A stretch of 64,000 bases of DNA from Adlercreutzia mucosicola DSM 19490 (lineage in GTDB: Bacteria > Actinomycetota > Coriobacteriia > Coriobacteriales > Eggerthellaceae), in contig NZ_AUGK01000010.1 in assembly GCF_000422625.1 (NCBI RefSeq), positions 52,229 through 116,228 of the forward strand, read 5' to 3'. A program made the translations under genes and the position numbers. The notes under the pieces are model-generated. The model was not told where the DNA came from and searched no databases. It saw only the letters and a program-made list of their open reading frames with translations. How positions within the stretch are numbered: the first letter of the stretch is position 1; each line of letters starts with the position of its first letter. This document shows, one piece after another, positions 59,759 through 64,000 of this stretch.

Positions 59759-60160
59759 TCAGCGGTCCAGAGCCCCGCGCGCAGCCGCGGGTGCCTCGGC
59801 CGCGTTGCACGCGCGGTAGCGCACGCCCGAGCCGCCGCGCGCCTCGATCTCGAGCCAGCCCTCGCCGTCCGACTCCCGCCCGAAGAAGATGAGCTGGAGC
59901 TCTCGGATATTGCCCCTGTCGTCCGCCGCGTCCACCAGGTAGACGTAGTTCGCCCCCGCCCCGGTGGCGTCGGCGTAGGAGCCCGCGTGGCTGCCGGGCT
60001 CGGGCGCGGGCGCCCACATGGCGATCTCAGGGTTGGGCAGCACGCGGTCGGCGATCGAGCGCAGCGCCGACCCCCAGCCGGCGTCGAGCAGGGCATTCCC
60101 GCCCAGGACGAGCGCTGCGGAGAGGAGGGCGAGCACGGCGGCGAGCGGCTTCCTACGCAT
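59759..60160 (-). CDS. YxeA-like (DUF1093) exported protein
   Basis: 133 residues. A signal or membrane helix opens it (LAAVLALLSAALVLGGNALL). The region NYVYLVDAADDRGNIRELQLIFFGRESDGEGWLEIEARGGSGVRYRACNAAEAP fits the small OB-like DUF1093 domain, often found in lantibiotic self-protection loci. It overlaps the permease gene by eight bases, which supports one operon. Confidence 0.75.
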   Translation of the reverse strand: MRRKPLAAVLALLSAALVLGGNALLDAGWGSALRSIADRVLPNPEIAMWAPAPEPGSHAGSYADATGAGANYVYLVDAADDRGNIRELQLIFFGRESDGEGWLEIEARGGSGVRYRACNAAEAPAAARGALDR

Positions 60161-60968
60161 CTGCCCTCCCGTCCTCGAAGCGGCAGAACCAGGCGATAAG
60201 GACGGCGGCGGTTGCCAGGGTGAGCACGAGGCCAGCGAGCGCAGTCGTGAGGAGGGGACCCGCCGCGCGTGCGGCGTCGATGAAGGCCTCTACCCCGAGC
60301 GACCCCAGGCGCGCGGGCCAGGCGAGCGGCACCCAGCTCAGGGGCGTCGCCAGGGCACCGGTGAGCTCGCCGGTCATGAGGCCGTGCGCAAGTCCGCCCA
60401 CTGAGAAGAACGCGAGGAGCATCCCCGCCGCGCCGGCGCCGATGGCGGCGTTGCGGCCGAGGCGCAGGGCCACGCCGAGCCCCAGCGCGTAGAGGGGCAG
60501 GCTGCCCAGCACGATGCCCGCCCAGGCGGCCGCAAGCGGAGCGGGCCCGAGCGGCAGGCGCCCGGCGACGGCAAGCACGGCCCCGAACACGCCGAGCGCC
60601 ACGGCCAGCGCACCCGCGCCGAGCGCCGCAAGGGCGAGCAGCTTCGCCGCGACGGCGCGCCCGCGCGAGGGGACCGCCGTGAGGTTGGCGAGGCGCCCGG
60701 CAGCGCGCTCCTCGTCCACGGCGAGCCCGCAGACGATGGCGGACATGAGCGGCATGAGGGCGCCGAGGAACTGGGCGTAGGCGTCCGCGCCCAGCGCCGG
60801 GTCCCATCGGGTTACGGAGAAGTACTCGCCGCAGGCAAGACCGGCTGCCAGGCCGCAGACGAGGTGCACCGCCGTGAGCGGGGAGCGCGCCAGGCGCAGG
60901 GCCTCGGAGAGCAGGGCCCGCGGGAGAGTCATGCGCGGCGTCGGGTCGGAGAGTCGTGTCATGGCCAT
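60153..60968 (-). CDS. lantibiotic-immunity ABC transporter permease, MutG/SpaG-like
   Basis: 271 residues, six hydrophobic helices. The opening RALLSEALRLARSPLTAVHLVCGLAAGLACGEYFSV and the segment FLGALMPLMSAIVCGLAVDEERAAGRLANLTAVPSRG are typical ABC-2 immunity permeases. AGGAGAGGTG precedes ATG 60968, and the start overlaps the preceding gene by one base (TGATG). An ATP-binding partner is not in the window. Confidence 0.82.
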   Translation of the reverse strand: MAMTRLSDPTPRMTLPRALLSEALRLARSPLTAVHLVCGLAAGLACGEYFSVTRWDPALGADAYAQFLGALMPLMSAIVCGLAVDEERAAGRLANLTAVPSRGRAVAAKLLALAALGAGALAVALGVFGAVLAVAGRLPLGPAPLAAAWAGIVLGSLPLYALGLGVALRLGRNAAIGAGAAGMLLAFFSVGGLAHGLMTGELTGALATPLSWVPLAWPARLGSLGVEAFIDAARAAGPLLTTALAGLVLTLATAAVLIAWFCRFEDGRADA

Positions 60969-61587
60969 CACCTCTCCTCGGAGCGCGCGAACCAGGCCGC
61001 GCCCGCTGCCGTGAGCGCGGCGAACGCGAGCGCGCAGACCGCAAGGCCCGCCAGTGTGAGCATGCCGTCCGCCGTGAGCGCCCCGCCGAGCGCCATGTCC
61101 GCCGCGAGTGGTTCGCCGCTCGGCAGCACGGGGATGAAGCTTGTGGGGATGACCATGCTCGCTGACGGCGGAAAGAGCTGCGGCAGCGGCATCAGCGACC
61201 AGGCGAACCCACCCACGAGCTGCGCGGCGAGCGGGCAGAAGATGCCCGCGACCATGCCGAGCCGCGCCGTGAGGAAGAGCCCTGCGGGGATCATCCACGC
61301 CGCGGTCACCGTGTTGGCGAGCGCGCAGAGGAGCATCGTGAGCGTGCCCGCGGCCGTGAGGCCCTGCGAGGAGAACGCCGAGCCCGCGAGGTAGATGCCG
61401 AAGACCACGAGGTTCGAGAGCGTGCAGAGCGCGAGGCACCAGAGCGCCTTGGCCCACCAGGCGCGCCCGAGCGGGAAGCCTAAGCCTAGAAGCCCCCGCA
61501 TCCGCGTGCGCGCGTCCGCCCGCGCGACGCACGCCACCACGAGCGAGAGAGCCACGGGCAGGAAGAGCGCGTACCAGTAGTTCCACG
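60968..61587 (-). pseudogene. lantibiotic-immunity permease (MutE/SpaE-like), 5' end cut off by the IS element
   Basis: The reading frame runs in from TWNYWYALFLPVALSLVVACVARADARTRMRGLLG and continues with about five hydrophobic helices. Permeases of this family normally have 50-80 more residues before the NYWY-type segment; here the frame is broken at 61588 by the terminus of an IS21-family element. The missing part should lie beyond the right end of the window. The transport operon is probably inactive or expressed only as the truncated parts. Confidence 0.8.
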
Positions 61588-61621
61588 TGTGTTTGGCAAT
61601 AGCAAAGTCGACATTTTGGCC
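61588..61621 (+). repeat. left terminal inverted repeat of the IS21-family element
   Basis: Over 34 positions, 24 agree with the reverse complement of the right end, including the blocks TGTGT, TGGCA, AAGTCGACA and TGGC. Confidence 0.8.
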
Positions 61622-61663
61622 TGACTAAAATCGACACTTTGGCACCGCCGACCCCCCCTGTCT

Positions 61664-62413
61664 TTACCGTCTTCCTAGCATGAGCGAATCTCCCATCCGC
61701 TTGCTCTCACCTCCGAACTCCACCAGCCGCCCGTGATGGACTATCCGGTCTATGGCCGCTGCCGCGAGCTTCTCGTCGCCGAGAACGGTTCCCCACTTGC
61801 TGAACTCGATGTTGGTGGTGAGGATGAGGCTCCGTCTCTCGTAGCAGCTGGAAATGACCTGGAACAGCAGGCGCGCACCCTCCAGATCTATGGGTATATA
61901 GCCGAACTCGTCCATTATCACGAGATCGCTCTTCTCTATGTCCGCCAGGTACTTGTCGAGCGCCTCCTCGCGGTTCGCCTTCAAGAGAGCCAGGACGAGC
62001 CCTGCCGTGCCGAAGAACCTCACCATCTTGCCGGCATTCACGGCCGCTGACCCCACGGCTATTGCCAGATGCGTCTTGCCCCGCCCGGTCTGGCCGTGGA
62101 ACACGAAGTCCTGGGCGTGCTCGATGAAGTCGAGCGACATGAGATCGTCCCTGCCGTAGCCCTCCGGGAAGCTCACCTGCGAGAAGTCGTATCCGTCGAA
62201 CGACTTGAGCTGGGGGAACGCTGCCTTGCGGAACAGCCTCTCGCGCTTGCGCCGCTCGCGCACGCGCTGCTCGTGCTCTATGAGCGCGCATGCCATCCTG
62301 AGCTGCCCGGCGGAGGCCTCCTCGCAGAACCAGTCGCACGACTCGTTGGAGAAGTACATCGATCGGGCCAGCTCTCTGAAGGCGGCCACGTCGCCCTTCG
62401 GTTTTGGGGCCAT
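61664..62413 (-). CDS. istB: IS21-family transposition helper ATPase
   Basis: 249 residues, AAA+ ATPase related to DnaC. Walker A is GQTGRGKT (107-114), Walker B VIMDEFGYIP, sensor ILTTNIEFSKW. It overlaps almost directly with the istA stop (two-base gap), the classic IS21 gene order. GGAAGGGGGTG precedes the ATG. Confidence 0.95.
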   Translation of the reverse strand: MAPKPKGDVAAFRELARSMYFSNESCDWFCEEASAGQLRMACALIEHEQRVRERRKRERLFRKAAFPQLKSFDGYDFSQVSFPEGYGRDDLMSLDFIEHAQDFVFHGQTGRGKTHLAIAVGSAAVNAGKMVRFFGTAGLVLALLKANREEALDKYLADIEKSDLVIMDEFGYIPIDLEGARLLFQVISSCYERRSLILTTNIEFSKWGTVLGDEKLAAAAIDRIVHHGRLVEFGGESKRMGDSLMLGRR

Positions 62414-62415
62414 GG

Positions 62416-63870
62416 TCACACCCCCTTCCGTGCGAGGGCGTCGTAGACGCTGAGGTCCACTGGCTCGTCGTAGCGGATCGGGGTGCTCGTTCGCGAGAGG
62501 ACGGCCATGTGCATCCCGGCCTCGTCGATCCGCCCGGTGCTCTCGAGCGCGGTTGCCGCCGCTTCCACCATGGCTTCCCACCCGCTCTGCGCCGCCACGT
62601 TCCTCATCAGGCGCAGCCGCTCGGCGAGCGCGTCTCGGCCCAGCCCGTCCATGTACTCGCGCAGCTCATCTGCGACAGCCGCCCTCACCCGACTGTTCCT
62701 CCAGGCGCCCGGCTTCCTGGCGAGGAGGGCGAGCTGGCTCGCGGGGTTCGATGTGTCACTCGGCGCGTCCCCGTAGGCGCGCGTATGGGTGGCGATAACC
62801 GTCCCGCCCGCATCCGCGACGACCACCTCGCGCGCCCTGATGGCGCAGATGACCTCGGTCAGCGCGAACTCGGGCGAAGTCGAGTATAAGTGCCGGGATT
62901 CCAGGCGAACGCGGCCCAGCTTGTCGGTTCGCCTCCTCTCGTAGCGCACCACGTCGAAGGGGGCAGGCGGCAGCCCGAGCAGCGCCACTCTGTCCTCCAT
63001 GAACAGCGCCCGCTCCTCCTCGCCCTTGGCCCAGTGGGGCTTCTCCGCTAGCGCCATGCAGCGGGCGAGCAGCGTCTTGTTGAAGCGCCTGCCGCCGTCG
63101 AAGGAGGGCACGGGGACGAAGAGGTTGCGCCTGATGTAGCCCACCTTGTTCTCGACGGAGCCCTTCTCGTGGCCGGAGTTGGGGTTGCAGAACGAGAACG
63201 CGAAGCCGTAGTGGGCGGCGAACGCCGAGAACAGCCCGGCGGTCCTCACGGCATCGCCGATCTTGCGGCCGACGCCGGCGGCGTTGTCGAAGACGATGCG
63301 GGCGGGCACGCCGCCCAGGTACTCGAAGATGTCCTTCAGTGCCTGGCAGACGCACTCGGCGTTCTCTCCGGGGAACACCTGAGCCAGCCCCACGTTGGAG
63401 AACGGGAACGTGAGCACGAAATAGCTCAGGCGGCGCCTCACGCCCGCGACGTAGAAGTCGGCCTCCCCGAAATCCGCCTGCGCCTCGCCTGGCGCCCATA
63501 CCAGGTCCAGGAAGCGCTCCCCGCCGATGCCGAGCTCTTTCTTCAGCTTGCCCACGTAGTGGCGAACAGTCGACTCGCTGACCTCGGCCCCCAGCTCGTC
63601 CGTCAGCCTCTGCCAAATGCGCTTGGCGGTGTGGCGCTGCTTGCGCCAGCCCTTCGCGTCGTCTTCCAGCCACGAGGCGATCGTTGGCCTGTACTGGTCG
63701 AGGACGCTCCCGCGCTCCCTTTTGACCGGGGGTCTCGGGGAGAGGTCCTCTTCCTCCAGGTACTTGTACACCGTGTCTCTGGAAATCTCCAGCGTTTTGG
63801 CTATATGGGCGATTGGCCGCCCCTCCATCCTCATCTGCCTTATAGAATAGATCTTGGACATGCTGATCAT
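62416..63870 (-). CDS. istA: IS21-family transposase
   Basis: 484 residues. N-terminal HTH (MISMSKIYSIRQMRMEGRPIAHIAKTLEISRDTVYKYL), then the rve-type DDE catalytic core: Asp133 in EAQADFGE, Asp195 in RIVFDNAAG and Glu240 in EKGSVENKVG, then a C-terminal beta domain. ATG 63870 has GGGAAGGC just upstream; a longer ORF start exists but lacks a ribosome-binding site. All catalytic residues are present, so the element may be active. Confidence 0.95.
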   Translation of the reverse strand: MISMSKIYSIRQMRMEGRPIAHIAKTLEISRDTVYKYLEEEDLSPRPPVKRERGSVLDQYRPTIASWLEDDAKGWRKQRHTAKRIWQRLTDELGAEVSESTVRHYVGKLKKELGIGGERFLDLVWAPGEAQADFGEADFYVAGVRRRLSYFVLTFPFSNVGLAQVFPGENAECVCQALKDIFEYLGGVPARIVFDNAAGVGRKIGDAVRTAGLFSAFAAHYGFAFSFCNPNSGHEKGSVENKVGYIRRNLFVPVPSFDGGRRFNKTLLARCMALAEKPHWAKGEEERALFMEDRVALLGLPPAPFDVVRYERRRTDKLGRVRLESRHLYSTSPEFALTEVICAIRAREVVVADAGGTVIATHTRAYGDAPSDTSNPASQLALLARKPGAWRNSRVRAAVADELREYMDGLGRDALAERLRLMRNVAAQSGWEAMVEAAATALESTGRIDEAGMHMAVLSRTSTPIRYDEPVDLSVYDALARKGV

Positions 63871-63965
63871 TGCCTTCCCAGCCTTTCTCGTCGTTACCGA
63901 AGCAAGACAAGAATAGCCCTTGGTGGTGGTCGGCATGTTCACTGCCAAAGTGCCGGAATCCTACA

Positions 63966-63999
63966 TGCCACAGTGTCGACTTCTACTGTGCCATACACA
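63966..63999 (-). repeat. right terminal inverted repeat of the IS21-family element
   Basis: Reading inward on the minus strand: TGTGTATGGCA, then AAGTCGACA and TGGCA, the partner of the repeat at 61588. Confidence 0.8.
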
Positions 64000-64000
64000 C

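Larger units (their letters stand above)
61588..63999. mobile_element. IS21-family insertion sequence
   Basis: Contains istB and istA and is bounded by imperfect terminal inverted repeats: TGTGTTTGGCA...AAGTCGACA at 61588 and its counterpart TGTGTATGGCA...AAGTCGACA reading inward from 63999. Related direct subrepeats (TCGACA then TTTGGC) follow at both ends, as is usual in IS21. It interrupts the MutE-like permease gene. The target duplication cannot be checked because the window ends one base past the right terminus. Confidence 0.9.

Overview
The window is a chromosomal segment of a high-GC (about 65 percent by eye) anaerobic actinobacterium. The best fit is the family Eggerthellaceae (Coriobacteriia), in the Eggerthella/Adlercreutzia/Gordonibacter range. 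The signs are several Tat-exported lipoprotein flavin reductases of the fumarate-reductase type, each beside a LuxR regulator carrying a large membrane domain, plus a Tad pilus locus, a sortase and an LPXTG surface protein. This placement is inference; no 16S gene is present.

Layout. 1-6740: the distal half of a tad (tight adherence) pilus operon: TadB-like (cut by the window edge), TadC-like, a Flp pilin, a second pilin-like peptide, two TadE-like pseudopilins, a TadG-like protein, and small trailing genes (DUF192 and zinc ribbon, with a probable frame disruption between them). 6734-8692: a ModE-like regulator and threonine synthase. 8820-12825: a ferrous-iron module (feoA, feoA, feoB, a Cys-rich membrane peptide, a DtxR-type regulator) with shared operator-like sequences. 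12912-18384: DivIC/FtsB-like protein, Ppx/GppA phosphatase, tRNA-Leu, sortase, polyprenyl synthase and a peptidoglycan-binding protein. 18842-29147: two LuxR-membrane-regulator/flavin-reductase modules around leuC-leuD-leuB, with a small type I toxin-like ORF between leuD and leuB. 29303-31115: a NifX/NifB-like protein and hisS. 31232-39590: accessory DNA with an Rpn nuclease, a membrane-anchored sigma-factor fusion divergent from a 1537-residue LPQTG surface protein, and a VapBC-like toxin-antitoxin pair with twin operators. 39897-45520: a large conserved membrane protein and a third reductase/regulator module. 45640-46991: rplJ-rplL with promoter and terminator. 47021-48187: a MITE-like inverted repeat and a truncated reductase remnant. 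48380-57374: a baeRF-type protein, a heavy-metal efflux operon (ArsR, HMA chaperone, P-type ATPase) with a clear operator, rhodanese, a dicarboxylate-type symporter, a tyrosine phosphatase and guaA. 57627-64000: a GC-richer island with a two-component system and lantibiotic-immunity-type ABC permeases; the MutE-type permease is interrupted by an IS21-family element (istA/istB) whose two termini lie at about 61588 and 63999.

How the parts relate. The flavin reductases are probably extracytoplasmic terminal reductases whose expression is tuned by their neighbouring membrane LuxR regulators. The iron, metal-efflux and toxin-antitoxin modules each carry recognisable regulatory DNA. The surface-protein locus may be controlled by its divergent membrane-tethered sigma factor, and the sortase at 15278-16090 could anchor the LPQTG protein. 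No CRISPR array, prophage or replication origin was seen.
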